A DNA stretch of 54,118 bases from Enterococcus_D entomosocium (GTDB lineage: Bacteria; Bacillota; Bacilli; Lactobacillales; Enterococcaceae). The stretch is taken from the NCBI RefSeq assembly GCF_030441895.1, contig NZ_JARJAS010000025.1, one strand, 5' to 3'. Below the pieces are notes generated by a model. It was not told where the DNA came from, did not search any database, and saw nothing but the letters and a program-made list of their open reading frames with translations. The position numbers and the translations under genes were made by a program. Positions 34,734-43,777 of this stretch are shown here, piece by piece. Numbering within the stretch: position 1 is the stretch's first letter; each line of letters opens with the position of its first letter.

Positions 34734-34742
34734 TAAAAAATA
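34734..34742 (+). promoter_or_regulatory. extended -10 promoter of the two-component system
   Basis: TG-A-TATACT is an extended -10 element. No good -35 box is seen 17 bp upstream, which fits a promoter dependent on an activator such as the response regulator itself. Confidence 0.5.
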
Positions 34743-34770
34743 TAAATTATTTTTAAGGATGTGAATAAAA

Positions 34771-35439
34771 TTGCAAAAAATATTGATTGTCGATGATGAC
34801 ACTCATATGCGTGCCCTAGTGAAAACTTATGCGGAGATCGAAGGGTATCTATGTTTTGAAGCATCAGATGGAAAAGAAACTTTGGAAAAATTAACCAATC
34901 ATTCATTCGATTTGATTCTCCTAGATGTCATGATGCCGGGAAAAGATGGCTTTCAGACGCTTTCGGAAATCAGAGGTAGCTGTAACACGCCAGTCATCAT
35001 GATTACCGCTCGAAAGGAAGAGTATGACAAACTCTTTGGCTTCAATCTTGGTGCCGATGATTACATCGCCAAGCCATTTAGCCCTAAAGAGCTGATGGCT
35101 CGCATCAAAGCTGTGTTGAAACGAAGTAGTCAATTTCAGTTCGAAAAGATCGTTTATGGCGATCTCGAAGTCAATGTTTTTTCTCATACTGTAACGATCA
35201 AAGGGAATCCTCTGCCGCTTACGCCAAAAGAATTCGATCTGCTGGTCTATTTGACAAAAAATAATCATATTGCTTTGAGCCGAGAATCAATTTTAGAAGG
35301 TGTCTGGGGCTTCGATTATTTCGGTGATACCAGAACAGTGGATACACACATCAAGTCCTTGCGAGAGCGTCTAGGGGATTACCGAGAGTTGATCCAAACG
35401 GTTTGGGGCGTTGGGTATAAATTTGATTATGAAGACTAG
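34771..35439 (+). CDS. OmpR-family response regulator
   Basis: A 222-residue DNA-binding regulator. Receiver domain with acidic pocket (IVDDD), phosphorylated aspartate in LLDVMMPGKDG, and lysine in AKPFSPKEL. C-terminal winged helix (LTPKEFDLLVYL...GDTRTVDTHIKSLRERLG). The start is a TTG at 34771, since a later ATG would remove the receiver strand. A moderate site AAGGATG lies upstream. It overlaps the kinase gene by 11 nt. Confidence 0.92.
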   Translation: MQKILIVDDDTHMRALVKTYAEIEGYLCFEASDGKETLEKLTNHSFDLILLDVMMPGKDGFQTLSEIRGSCNTPVIMITARKEEYDKLFGFNLGADDYIAKPFSPKELMARIKAVLKRSSQFQFEKIVYGDLEVNVFSHTVTIKGNPLPLTPKEFDLLVYLTKNNHIALSRESILEGVWGFDYFGDTRTVDTHIKSLRERLGDYRELIQTVWGVGYKFDYED

Positions 35440-36871
35440 TCGGTTAGGTTTTACTTACATCAAAAGTAAATTACTCGTGCGGCTTTGGTCCGCCAATATG
35501 CTGCTGGTCGTCATTGGCATTGCTTTTTTATGGACTGTTCAAATTTTGCTCTTTGAACCAAATTATATCAATGTAACAAAAGAATCACTTTTAGAAACAG
35601 TTCAGGAAACAGCTGCCGCTGTTGAAGAAATGGCAGTAGATCCAGATGATTTACCAGAAGATCCATTGCTTTTCCTCAGTAAAACGATCGTTGGGACTCT
35701 TTTTTTAGTCGACGAGTATGGCGAAATTCTGGCGGCATTTAACAATGGACAACAATTAAACATAGATGGGTTGAGCAACGAATACAGCTGGTTGTTATCT
35801 CATGCACCCACTGTCCTTAACGGTGAGAGCCTTAGTGCTGTAGAAGACTTTGAAAAGTCTTCTGCCATTCTTATTGGCGTTCCTACGACTCTTTTCCAAC
35901 GCCCAGCTGCCCTTTTGCTCTCCAATACGATCACTCAAATCGAAGCGCTTCAAAGCATGAATCGACAGCAACTCTTTCTATTCACCATCATATTAACAAT
36001 TTTTGCATCAACGATCTCCTTTTTTTTAGCACAGCATTTTATTCGCCCGATCAAAACCATCAAAGAAGCCATCATCCGCTTAACCAACGGAGAGCTTTAT
36101 TCCGTACCCAAACTAAACCGTGGCGATGAATTAGGTACACTTTCTGAATCTGTTGCGGACTTAAGCACAGAACTTCAGCGAGTAGACGTGTTGCGAAAAG
36201 AAGTGATTGCCAATGTTTCTCATGAACTACGATCCCCCCTCGCGTTGATCACGGGTTATGGGGAGATGGTACGTGATGTTTCTGGAAGTGACGAACGCCT
36301 TCGAAAAGAACATATGGAACTAATTATCAGCGAAGCCCACCGTATGAGTGCCATGGTTGATGACATCATGGATTTCTCTATCATGCAAGCAGGCTACACA
36401 CAACTTAAAAATGAAATCTGGAATACATACGAGGTGGTTTCCTCCGTCGTTGCCTACGCAAGAGGGATCGCCAATCAATATGACATCACTGTCGATTTTG
36501 AAGCAGATAGTAAGAATGGAATTGCTCTTTTTGATCGCATCAAAATGGAACAGGTTTTGCGTAATTTAATAAACAATGGCATCAACCATACACCTAAAAA
36601 CGAGCGTCTTTTGATCAAATTAACGAATACATCTACAAGAACAAAAGTTGCTGTCATCAATCCCGGAAAAGATATCCCTCCAGAACAACTCGAACTCATT
36701 TGGGAAAGATACCAACGCGTCCAACATCAAGCAGGACATAAAGAAGGAACCGGCATCGGCTTAGCGATCGTGAAAACCATTTTGACTTCTCACGCCTTCG
36801 ATTATGGCGCTGAGTCGAAAAATGGCGTGACTTCTTTTTGGTTTGTTGTGCCGAGACTAGAAGACCAATGA
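35429..36871 (+). CDS. sensor histidine kinase with extracytoplasmic domain and HAMP
   Basis: A 480-residue membrane kinase. Two transmembrane segments (about residues 20-42 and 182-205) flank an extracellular sensor domain of about 140 residues. Then HAMP, HisKA with phospho-accepting His in NVSHELRSPLALI, and HATPase with N box (LRNLINNGINHTPK) and G2 box (GTGIGLAIVKTI). The ATG at 35429 lies inside the regulator gene. The signal is unknown; a wall or membrane cue is plausible because of the neighbouring PBP. Confidence 0.92.
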   Translation: MKTSRLGFTYIKSKLLVRLWSANMLLVVIGIAFLWTVQILLFEPNYINVTKESLLETVQETAAAVEEMAVDPDDLPEDPLLFLSKTIVGTLFLVDEYGEILAAFNNGQQLNIDGLSNEYSWLLSHAPTVLNGESLSAVEDFEKSSAILIGVPTTLFQRPAALLLSNTITQIEALQSMNRQQLFLFTIILTIFASTISFFLAQHFIRPIKTIKEAIIRLTNGELYSVPKLNRGDELGTLSESVADLSTELQRVDVLRKEVIANVSHELRSPLALITGYGEMVRDVSGSDERLRKEHMELIISEAHRMSAMVDDIMDFSIMQAGYTQLKNEIWNTYEVVSSVVAYARGIANQYDITVDFEADSKNGIALFDRIKMEQVLRNLINNGINHTPKNERLLIKLTNTSTRTKVAVINPGKDIPPEQLELIWERYQRVQHQAGHKEGTGIGLAIVKTILTSHAFDYGAESKNGVTSFWFVVPRLEDQ

Positions 36872-36925
36872 GAACCACGTTTATACCGTTCATCATAAGT
36901 AATGAATGTCTTACTTTCTTTGCAC

Positions 36926-36952
36926 AAAAAAAGCCTTGATTTCTCAAGACTT
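36926..36952 (-). terminator. terminator of the HAD phosphatase gene
   Basis: AAGTCTTGA-GAAA-TCAAGGCTT on the minus strand: 9-bp stem with a GAAA tetraloop, then a T-run. The stop codon of the gene lies in the stem. Confidence 0.75.
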
Positions 36953-37561
36953 AATGATTTCTTGTATTTCAGCCATGGATTGGACGGTATGGTCGGCGGA
37001 TACATCTTTTAAGAGATCTTCTATATCATAAAATATCGTCTTGACACCTGCTCCTTGTCCTGCAAAAACATCCATCGTACGATCGCCGATCATGACGGTC
37101 TGATCTTTGTCTAAATGATATTTTTCGACAAGATAAATCAATGAAGTTGGATCAGGTTTACGGGGAAAGTTGTTTTCCGGTCCTACGATCTCAACGATCA
37201 GGTCTGCCATCTGTTCTTTTTCTAACAGCTCTTTTGTTGAAACGACATCGCGGTGGGTCAAAATGTAGTTCTTGCCACCAGCAGCAACCACGGCTTCTAA
37301 TGTTTCTTTGGTTCCTACAAAGGAAAGCGGCAAACGATCATCCAGCGCTTCATTTGCTTTGAATGCTTTAGTGAACTCTTGAAAATCTAAGTTGTATTTT
37401 TCAGCAACTTTTTTGGAAGATGAATCTTTCAATATATAATAAATCTCCGCTGGATCTGGATCGAAGCCATACTCCTTCAATGTCTTAATAAAAGCTTTTA
37501 ACATGATTGGGTAGCTGTCGTAAAGTGTTCCGTCAAAATCCCATATGTAAGATTGGTACAT
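36944..37561 (-). CDS. HAD superfamily hydrolase, phosphoglycolate phosphatase-like
   Basis: A 205-residue HAD-IA phosphatase. Motif I DFDGTLYDS, motif II in ILTHRDVV, motif III lysine in RKPD, and motif IV GDRTMDVFAG are intact. A cap domain inserted after motif I acts on small phosphate esters; substrate unknown. GGGAG lies upstream of the ATG. A perfect inverted repeat (37588-37612) lies just upstream of the gene. Confidence 0.88.
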   Translation of the reverse strand: MYQSYIWDFDGTLYDSYPIMLKAFIKTLKEYGFDPDPAEIYYILKDSSSKKVAEKYNLDFQEFTKAFKANEALDDRLPLSFVGTKETLEAVVAAGGKNYILTHRDVVSTKELLEKEQMADLIVEIVGPENNFPRKPDPTSLIYLVEKYHLDKDQTVMIGDRTMDVFAGQGAGVKTIFYDIEDLLKDVSADHTVQSMAEIQEIIKS

Positions 37562-37587
37562 GATATCCCTCGTTTTCTCCCTTTTTC

Positions 37588-37612
37588 AAATGAATGAAAG
37601 TTCCATTCATTT
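37588..37612. promoter_or_regulatory. inverted repeat before the HAD gene
   Basis: AAATGAATG (37588-37596) and CATTCATTT (37604-37612) are perfect 9-bp arms around a 7-nt spacer. It lies between the likely promoter (TAAACT near 37628-37633, with TGG in front) and the ribosome binding site, a place suited to a repressor. Confidence 0.4.
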
Positions 37613-37778
37613 TCTGTAACTCTAAAAAGTTTACCACACTTTGTTTGGTTTGTCTTATTTATCAAGGGATTTCCTCCACAAGAAAAAACGCCATTGACTA
37701 TACAATCCTTCCGCTTGCACAAACCTACATGCAAGCGAATGTATTGCAGAACAATGAACGTTCCTCCTTACGAAAAAA

Positions 37779-39338
37779 TTACCAGCTCCCAGAAACACCG
37801 CCACCGCTGCTACTTCCTCCGCTAAAACCGCCAAAATCATTCGAAGAACTTTGTGTATCGGCAATGACTTGTTCTTGATGGGACACGTGATTATTCATCA
37901 TCACAAAGAACAACGCCATATTCATCCCATGCGGGTCATACTCTTGGCGAGCATTATTTAAAACTGCTGCTCGATCAGAAGTATCAAATGAGGATAATTT
38001 GTTTGCTAAATCTGGGTGATTTTGATAAACCTGTTTCAAGTCAACTTGGAACAAGGCATCTGTTTTCACTTCCGCTATAACATTAGAAACTTCTTTCGGA
38101 ATGGCTTGTACCATCTCAGGATAGGTCGCTTTTTCCGTCACAAGTTGCGCTAAATAACGCCCCTGCTCATTGCGTCTTCTGATCTCTTCTTTGGCTTGCT
38201 TAGCTATTTCTGCTCGATACGCATCTGCTAAAGGCAAATTCTCAGGTAACACCGCATCAGATAAATCATAGTCTGCCATCCGTTCAGACACTTCCCTGCC
38301 TAATTGGGCTTTATAGGTTTTTAAGGTGTCATGTTGTGTAAGGATCACCTGACCGAAATGTTTGACCGTGGTTTTTTTCTTCATCAGCAAGTTTGAAAAA
38401 TAAGATCCAATTGCTGGATTCGTCAAGGCATGTTGGATAACTCGTTTATCCGCAGTCGGCAATCCGGTGATCGAGCTCAATTTCGCTGGCACGTAAGTAC
38501 TCGTCACATACTGCGTAAATGCTTGTTGACAATCTTTTGCTGTCTGATACTGATGGTAACGCTGATAGTTCTTTCTATTGCTAGCCCATTTCAAGAAATC
38601 TTTCTGTTGGAAGTGACTATCTTCTAACAGATGTTTCGGCAACGGCAGGTGCTCTTCAAATCGCCGTTTGGTTTTAAGATGGCGAAAACTGATGTACCCG
38701 ACAAGGCCTGCAGCTGCTGCCGCTACGACACCACTGACGATTTTTCCAATAGTGAACCACATTTGCTTAGTGGCTTCTGCTTCTTGTGCCTGTTTTTCTG
38801 CTAACATTTGATTGCCATCTTGATAAATCGTCCCTAATCCAATCGTTTCATCCGCTTCTTTCATTCGCTGATAGACTTCATTAGAAGCTGCCAATATCGC
38901 TGTATCATAATCTTCATCTCGTAATGCGTCTTTGGCATCTTCATCCACTAAATCATCTTCCGATAGCTCACTGAAGACATAGGATAGTCCATCGCCATAA
39001 CCCAGACGAAACTCACGATCATCAATGGCAAAGAGAAACAATAGTCCATTATTGTCCTCTGGATTCCCTAAACCATATTCATTGAACAGTTCCAAATTAC
39101 GCTCTTCAATCGATTGCCCATCTAAGGAAGGGATCGTGATCACAGCATATTCTGGCGCGCCAGTCAATGATTGGAACCCCTCTTTATTCAAGGCATCGAT
39201 CTGTTCGATCGTCTCTTGTGAAAGGACCCCGGCATCATCGCGAACAAATGTCTGTCCAAAGGCAATTGATGGTTGAAGGACAAAAAATCCCATCAAACCA
39301 ACAAAAACCAACATCCCAAGTTGGAAGATTTTCTTCAT
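37779..39338 (-). CDS. TPM-domain membrane protein with glycine/serine-rich tail
   Basis: A 519-residue protein. A signal peptide (LGMLVFVGLMGFFVLQPSIAFG) is followed by a TPM domain (FVRDDAGVLSQETIEQIDALN...FAIDDREFRLGYGDGL), a membrane helix (IVSGVVAAAAAGLVGYISF), and a long cytoplasmic charged region. It ends in a low-complexity tail, FSGGSSSGGGVSGSW. The TPM_phosphatase (DUF477) fold has been linked to acid phosphatase activity and to photosystem repair in plants. In bacteria the role is unclear. ATG at 39338 follows GGGGTGG. Confidence 0.85.
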   Translation of the reverse strand: MKKIFQLGMLVFVGLMGFFVLQPSIAFGQTFVRDDAGVLSQETIEQIDALNKEGFQSLTGAPEYAVITIPSLDGQSIEERNLELFNEYGLGNPEDNNGLLFLFAIDDREFRLGYGDGLSYVFSELSEDDLVDEDAKDALRDEDYDTAILAASNEVYQRMKEADETIGLGTIYQDGNQMLAEKQAQEAEATKQMWFTIGKIVSGVVAAAAAGLVGYISFRHLKTKRRFEEHLPLPKHLLEDSHFQQKDFLKWASNRKNYQRYHQYQTAKDCQQAFTQYVTSTYVPAKLSSITGLPTADKRVIQHALTNPAIGSYFSNLLMKKKTTVKHFGQVILTQHDTLKTYKAQLGREVSERMADYDLSDAVLPENLPLADAYRAEIAKQAKEEIRRRNEQGRYLAQLVTEKATYPEMVQAIPKEVSNVIAEVKTDALFQVDLKQVYQNHPDLANKLSSFDTSDRAAVLNNARQEYDPHGMNMALFFVMMNNHVSHQEQVIADTQSSSNDFGGFSGGSSSGGGVSGSW

Positions 39339-39432
39339 TTTACCACCCCTTTTTATCGTGTTATCTTTCATTGTATTCGATTCCAAACAAAAAAACATCC
39401 GCCTTAGGAATGAAAAAAATAGTAACAGGACC

Positions 39433-39475
39433 AAAAAACCTTTAAAAGACAGCATTCTGATTAGTCTTTTAAAGG
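39433..39475 (-). terminator. terminator of the UPF0210/UPF0237 operon
   Basis: CCTTTAAAAGAC (39439-39450) and GTCTTTTAAAGG (39464-39475) are perfect 12-bp arms with a 13-nt loop. On the minus strand a TTTTTT run follows. Confidence 0.85.
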
Positions 39476-39511
39476 TCACTTTATCATATTTTCTTACAAA
39501 ATGAACACGAG

Positions 39512-40861
39512 CTAGTTTTTAAATGAATGGATCGGTGCGGGAATACGGCCGCCACGCAAAATGAAATCAGTAGACTTCGCAGGATTGGTTTTCATCACTG
39601 GCGCTGTCCCTAATAAACCACCAAACTCGATGCGATCGCCGATTTCTTTGCCTTTCGCTGGAATGATTCGGACAGCTGTCGTCTTGTGGTTGATGACACC
39701 GATCGCTGCTTCATCCGCGATCATTGCGGCGATCGTCTCAGCCGAAGTATCTCCCGGAATCGCAATCATATCTAAGCCGACAGAGCAGATCGCCGTCATG
39801 GCTTCAAGTTTTTCTAAATTCAATAAACCAGCTTCTACTGCTTTGATCATTCCTGCATCTTCAGAAACGGGGATAAAAGCACCCGACAGACCACCAACAT
39901 GGTTGCAGGCCATTACGCCGCCTTTTTTGACTGCATCATTTAACAAGGCCAAAGCAGCTGTCGTTCCGTGGGTACCGACAGATTCTAAGCCCATTTCTTC
40001 TAAAATCAATGCCACACTATCGCCGACTGCAGGAGTTGGTGCCAGCGAAAGATCGACGATCCCAAATGGAACGCCCAAGCGCTCTGAAGCCACGCGCCCG
40101 ACTAATTGCCCCATCCGCGTGATCTTGAAAGCTGTTTTTTTGACTGTTTCCGCCACGACATCAAAGGACTCGCCTTTGACTTTTTCCAAGGCACGTTTGA
40201 CGACACCAGGTCCGCTGACACCGACGTTAATTTCCACATCAGCTTCACCGACCCCATGAAAAGCCCCCGCCATAAAGGGATTGTCTTCCACAGCATTGGC
40301 AAAAACGACCAGCTTCGCACAGCCCATATCTGATGCTTCGGCAGTCTTCTTGACTGTTTCTCCCATCAGACGCACTGCATCCATGTTGATCCCAGCTTTC
40401 GTTGATCCAATATTGACCGACGAACAGACAAAATTGGTTTGTGCCAAGGCTTCTGGAATCGATTCGATCAATGCAAGGTCACCGCCTTGATAGCCTTTTT
40501 CTACTAGCGCACTATAGCCGCCGATGAAATTGACCCCGACTTCTTGCGCCGCTCGATCCAATGTCTTCGCAACTTTGATACAGTCTCGAGGTGTCGGCTG
40601 GCAAGCTGCTACTACGATCGCTACAGGCGTAACCGAAATCCGCTTGTTTATGATCGGAATACCATACTCACTTTCGATTTCTTCACCAACTTTGACGAGG
40701 TCTTTGGCTTTTGTCGTGATTTTTTGAAAAATTTTCTCACAGGTACGATCAATATCGGCGTCGATACAATCCAATAATGAAATCCCCATCGTGATCGTAC
40801 GAATATCTAAGTTTTCTTCTTCCACCATACGAATGGTTTCAAGTATTTGATTCGTCTCCAT
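39512..40861 (-). CDS. PFL family protein (UPF0210/DUF711)
   Basis: A 449-residue protein of the DUF711 family, distantly similar in fold to pyruvate formate-lyase and ribonucleotide reductase barrels. It lacks the glycyl radical motif. Conserved stretches include MGISLLDCIDADIDRTCEKI, GVGEADVEINVGVSGPGVV, and HKTTAVRIIPAKGKEIGD. AGGAGG sits before the ATG. It is co-transcribed with the ACT protein, 8 nt apart, a pairing widely conserved in Firmicutes. Function unknown. Confidence 0.9.
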   Translation of the reverse strand: METNQILETIRMVEEENLDIRTITMGISLLDCIDADIDRTCEKIFQKITTKAKDLVKVGEEIESEYGIPIINKRISVTPVAIVVAACQPTPRDCIKVAKTLDRAAQEVGVNFIGGYSALVEKGYQGGDLALIESIPEALAQTNFVCSSVNIGSTKAGINMDAVRLMGETVKKTAEASDMGCAKLVVFANAVEDNPFMAGAFHGVGEADVEINVGVSGPGVVKRALEKVKGESFDVVAETVKKTAFKITRMGQLVGRVASERLGVPFGIVDLSLAPTPAVGDSVALILEEMGLESVGTHGTTAALALLNDAVKKGGVMACNHVGGLSGAFIPVSEDAGMIKAVEAGLLNLEKLEAMTAICSVGLDMIAIPGDTSAETIAAMIADEAAIGVINHKTTAVRIIPAKGKEIGDRIEFGGLLGTAPVMKTNPAKSTDFILRGGRIPAPIHSFKN

Positions 40862-40869
40862 AGTGCCTC

Positions 40870-41136
40870 CTATAATTTATGCATGGTATCAAAAATCTCT
40901 TGATTTTGAATGCTGATTTTCACACCTAATGCCTGACCTATTTGGTGAAGCTCCTCACGAACACCGTCAAAATCCTGATTGGCATCCATGTTTAAAAGCA
41001 TCATCATCGTGAAGTAATCTTCCATGATCGTTTGGGACACATCTAAAATATTGATTTCTAATTCTGCTAATTTCTGGCTGACACCAGCGATGATCCCAAC
41101 CTTGTCTTTTCCAATAACGGTTAATACGGCTTTCAT
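40870..41136 (-). CDS. ACT domain protein (UPF0237)
   Basis: An 88-residue single ACT domain (MKAVLTVIGKDKVGIIAGVSQKL...). ACT domains bind amino acids or nucleotides and regulate a partner, here presumably the PFL-family protein encoded 8 nt downstream. First gene of the pair. Confidence 0.92.
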   Translation of the reverse strand: MKAVLTVIGKDKVGIIAGVSQKLAELEINILDVSQTIMEDYFTMMMLLNMDANQDFDGVREELHQIGQALGVKISIQNQEIFDTMHKL

Positions 41137-41165
41137 ATTCTCCCGCCTTTCATTAAATTTTTCTT

Positions 41166-41174
41166 ATTATAGCA
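41166..41174 (-). promoter_or_regulatory. extended -10 promoter of the ACT/PFL operon
   Basis: On the minus strand TG-C-TATAAT is a consensus extended -10. No clear -35 box is needed for such promoters. It lies inside the T-rich end of the gpmA terminator. Confidence 0.55.
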
Positions 41175-41175
41175 C

Positions 41176-41220
41176 AACAAAACCACATTTTCGATGTAAC
41201 ATCAAACGAAAATGTGGTTT
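41176..41220 (-). terminator. terminator of gpmA
   Basis: AAACCACATTTTCG (41180-41193) and CGAAAATGTGGTTT (41207-41220) are perfect 14-bp arms with a 13-nt loop. On the minus strand TTTTGTTG follows. Confidence 0.75.
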
Positions 41221-41239
41221 ATTCTTTAAATGTTCGTTA

Positions 41240-41902
41240 TTACGCCCGTTCAATCAAGTTTGCTTGGCTATCAAACTCATAAATGATCGGCTGTGCGTTA
41301 GGAATATCGATCGTATCCATGTCATCTTTGGGCACGTCCTCCAAGTATTTGACTAACGCCCGCAAACTGTTCCCATGACCAGTAATGAGAATATTCTTAT
41401 GATCTTTAAGTAACGGAACCACCTGATCTTGCCAAAATGGAACCACTCGGGCCACGACCATTCCCAGATTTTCTCCCTTAGGAATCAAGCGAGGATCCAA
41501 AGAATCGTAGCGTCGATCGAAATCATTTTCCTCCACATATAAAGGCGGTTCATCATATCCTCGACGCCATTTTTGCACCTGTTCTTTTCCATATTGTGCC
41601 ACCATCACATCTTTATTGACCCCAACCAGTTGCCCATAATGACGCTCGTTTAAGCGCCATGTTTTGTGTACAGGGACCCAAAGCTGATTGCTAGCTTCCA
41701 AAACGGCATCACACGTGATGATCGTTCGTTGAAGCACAGATGCAAAGGCAAAATCAAAAGTAATCCCCATTGCTTTGATCTGTTCCCCTGCTACCCATGC
41801 TTGTTGCCGGCCTTTCTCGGTCAGCGAAACATCCAGCCATCCTGTCCAATAATTTTCGAAATTTGCTTCACTTTCTCCGTGTCGAATCAATACGACCTTC
41901 AT
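41240..41902 (-). CDS. gpmA: 2,3-bisphosphoglycerate-dependent phosphoglycerate mutase
   Basis: A 220-residue glycolytic enzyme interconverting 3- and 2-phosphoglycerate. Phosphohistidine motif LIRHGESEAN, the substrate loop NERHYGQLVG, and the second histidine in ITGHGNSLRALVKYL. Slightly shorter at the C-terminus than the commonest 228-250 residue forms. Monocistronic with its own terminator. Confidence 0.93.
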   Translation of the reverse strand: MKVVLIRHGESEANFENYWTGWLDVSLTEKGRQQAWVAGEQIKAMGITFDFAFASVLQRTIITCDAVLEASNQLWVPVHKTWRLNERHYGQLVGVNKDVMVAQYGKEQVQKWRRGYDEPPLYVEENDFDRRYDSLDPRLIPKGENLGMVVARVVPFWQDQVVPLLKDHKNILITGHGNSLRALVKYLEDVPKDDMDTIDIPNAQPIIYEFDSQANLIERA

Positions 41903-42295
41903 CCTACCGCCTCCTCTTCACTTTTATTATCGCAAGAAATCAAAAAAATGTCTTATGTTTCGTTTTTTTTGGCTTCTTCTGAGACCATTTTCCATTTGTT
42001 CATTCAGTGTGGTCACATTTCTTTATTATCGGTTATTTTCAAAGTGAAAGATCGAATATATATGTTTAGAAAAAAGACGCTGTGCCTTCTTCACATTGCT
42101 CTTGGTTGGATTGCAAAAAAATTGAATAAATGGTTTTACGCTCTACAACATTTTTTGACTTTTTTTCTCTGACTTATTGACTTCAACTGATGTTATGCTA
42201 TGATAGTTTCTATCACTTATATGTATTTTTATACATTTATTAGTTATTATTTGCATTTTTAATAGATGCGCAGAAAAAGTTAAAGGGGCGTTTAC
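41903..42295. other. divergent intergenic region upstream of gpmA and the ABC importer
   Basis: About 390 bp without a gene. An extended -10 (TG-C-GATAAT, minus strand, near 41924-41932) may serve gpmA. The right part holds the ABC importer promoter at 42177-42204 and about 90 nt of AT-rich leader with two weak hairpins (TGTATTTTTATACA and GCAT/ATGC), not enough to call a riboswitch. Confidence 0.5.
42177..42204 (+). promoter_or_regulatory. promoter of the amino-acid ABC importer operon
   Basis: -35 TTGACT (42177-42182), 16-bp spacer, extended -10 TG-C-TATGAT (42196-42204). About 90 nt of leader follow before the ATG. Confidence 0.65.
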
Positions 42296-43777
42296 ATGAA
42301 AAGGTTTAGTAAGGGTACTGTTTTATTAGGGATCATCACAGCATTGCTGCCGTTTTTCTTTGTCGGACAAGCACATGCAGAAGAAACTGATCCAATCTAT
42401 GAAAAAGTCAAAGAAAATGGTGTATTAGTCGTGGGTTTATCTGCCGATTATGCACCTTATGAATTCCGTGCCAATGTTGACGGAAAAAATGAAATCGTGG
42501 GAATCGATATTTCCATTGCCCAAAAGATTGCAGATGACTTAGGGGTCGATCTGAAAATCGAGGAACTTGGGTTTGATGCGTTGTTAGGGGCGTTAAAAAC
42601 AGGCAAAATTGATGTCGTCATCTCTGGGATGGCTGCTACGGATGAGCGCCGCAAAGAAGTCAATTTCACTGACACCTATATGGAAGTCCAACAGACCGTC
42701 CTGGTTCGAGCAGAAGATGCGGATCGTTTCCAATCGACGGCTGATTTTGATGGTGTAGCTGTCGGTGCACAACGACAAACCACCCAAGAAGAGCTGGCAA
42801 ATACAGAATTGACTGGCTCGACCGTCACCTCTTTGCAAAGGGTGCCTGATTTGATCACCAATCTAAAATCACGCAAGATCGATGCGATCGTGATGGAAGG
42901 TCCCGTCGCCGAAGCTTATGTGATGGCGAATGATACCTTGGCATTAGCCGAAAATGTCACGTTTGAAAACGGCGTGAAGGAGACCGCGATCGCCATCTCG
43001 AAAGAAGCGCCAGTTTTACTGGAAAAACTCAATTCCTCCATTGAAACCATTATTAGTAATGATCTTTTAAGCCAATACAAAGAAGATGCCTATCGATTGA
43101 TGTTTACCGAAGATGGCACGATCGATGAAGAGCAAAGCTTTTGGGAAAAATATCTGCCTTTTTATATCACCGGAACTGGCTATACCATCTTCCTAGCCTT
43201 GGTTGGGGTATTATTCGGCTCTATCGGTGGCAGTTTGTTAGCCTTTATGAAGCTTTCTAAATCAAAAGCACTGAAAGTCATTGCCGCTGTCTATATTGAA
43301 TATGTTCGAGGAACACCTTTGTTAGTACAAATATTTATTGTATACTTTGGAACAGGCGTGTTAGGCTTAGAGCTTTCGAAATTAGCTGCCGGCTGTATTG
43401 CCTTAGCACTAAACAGTGCCGCCTATGTGGCAGAAATCATTCGTGCCGGGATCAATGCCGTCAACAAAGGACAGCTGGAAGCCGCTCGTTCATTAGGAAT
43501 GAATCAGATCCAAGCGATGCGCTTCATCATTTTCCCGCAAGCCATCAAAAACATCTTGCCTGCTCTAGGAAATGAATTTGTCACGGTCATTAAAGAGTCT
43601 TCGGTCGTATCGGTGATCGGTGTGTCTGAACTGATTTTCCAAACAGGCGTCGTTCAAGGGGCCAGCTTCAAACCGTTTTTACCATACGTTATCGTATCAT
43701 TGATCTACTTTGTATTGACCTTCGCCCTCTCACGTCTCTTGGGTGTTGCTGAAAGGAGAATGAAAACTAGTGATTAA
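42296..43777 (+). CDS. amino-acid ABC transporter, fused substrate-binding protein and permease
   Basis: A 493-residue fusion. Residues 1-28 are a signal peptide ending in QAHAEE. A periplasmic-type SBP_bac_3 domain (about 35-265) binds a polar amino acid, with the conserved SADYAPYEF and GALKTGKIDVVISGM. A permease domain (about 285-490) follows, with several helices and the EAA loop GQLEAARSLGMNQIQAMRFIIFPQA. This GlnPH-type fusion is common in Lactobacillales, often for glutamine or glutamate. The exact substrate is uncertain. Confidence 0.92.
   Translation: MKRFSKGTVLLGIITALLPFFFVGQAHAEETDPIYEKVKENGVLVVGLSADYAPYEFRANVDGKNEIVGIDISIAQKIADDLGVDLKIEELGFDALLGALKTGKIDVVISGMAATDERRKEVNFTDTYMEVQQTVLVRAEDADRFQSTADFDGVAVGAQRQTTQEELANTELTGSTVTSLQRVPDLITNLKSRKIDAIVMEGPVAEAYVMANDTLALAENVTFENGVKETAIAISKEAPVLLEKLNSSIETIISNDLLSQYKEDAYRLMFTEDGTIDEEQSFWEKYLPFYITGTGYTIFLALVGVLFGSIGGSLLAFMKLSKSKALKVIAAVYIEYVRGTPLLVQIFIVYFGTGVLGLELSKLAAGCIALALNSAAYVAEIIRAGINAVNKGQLEAARSLGMNQIQAMRFIIFPQAIKNILPALGNEFVTVIKESSVVSVIGVSELIFQTGVVQGASFKPFLPYVIVSLIYFVLTFALSRLLGVAERRMKTSD

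Noticed and set aside
34771..36871. VanR/VanS-type glycopeptide resistance system
   Set aside because: OmpR/HAMP architecture is general; no van ligase, dehydrogenase or dipeptidase genes are nearby.
39561..40259. 232-codon plus-strand frame opposite the PFL-family gene
   Set aside because: Proline/threonine/alanine-rich translation of the antisense strand of a conserved gene; no start signals.
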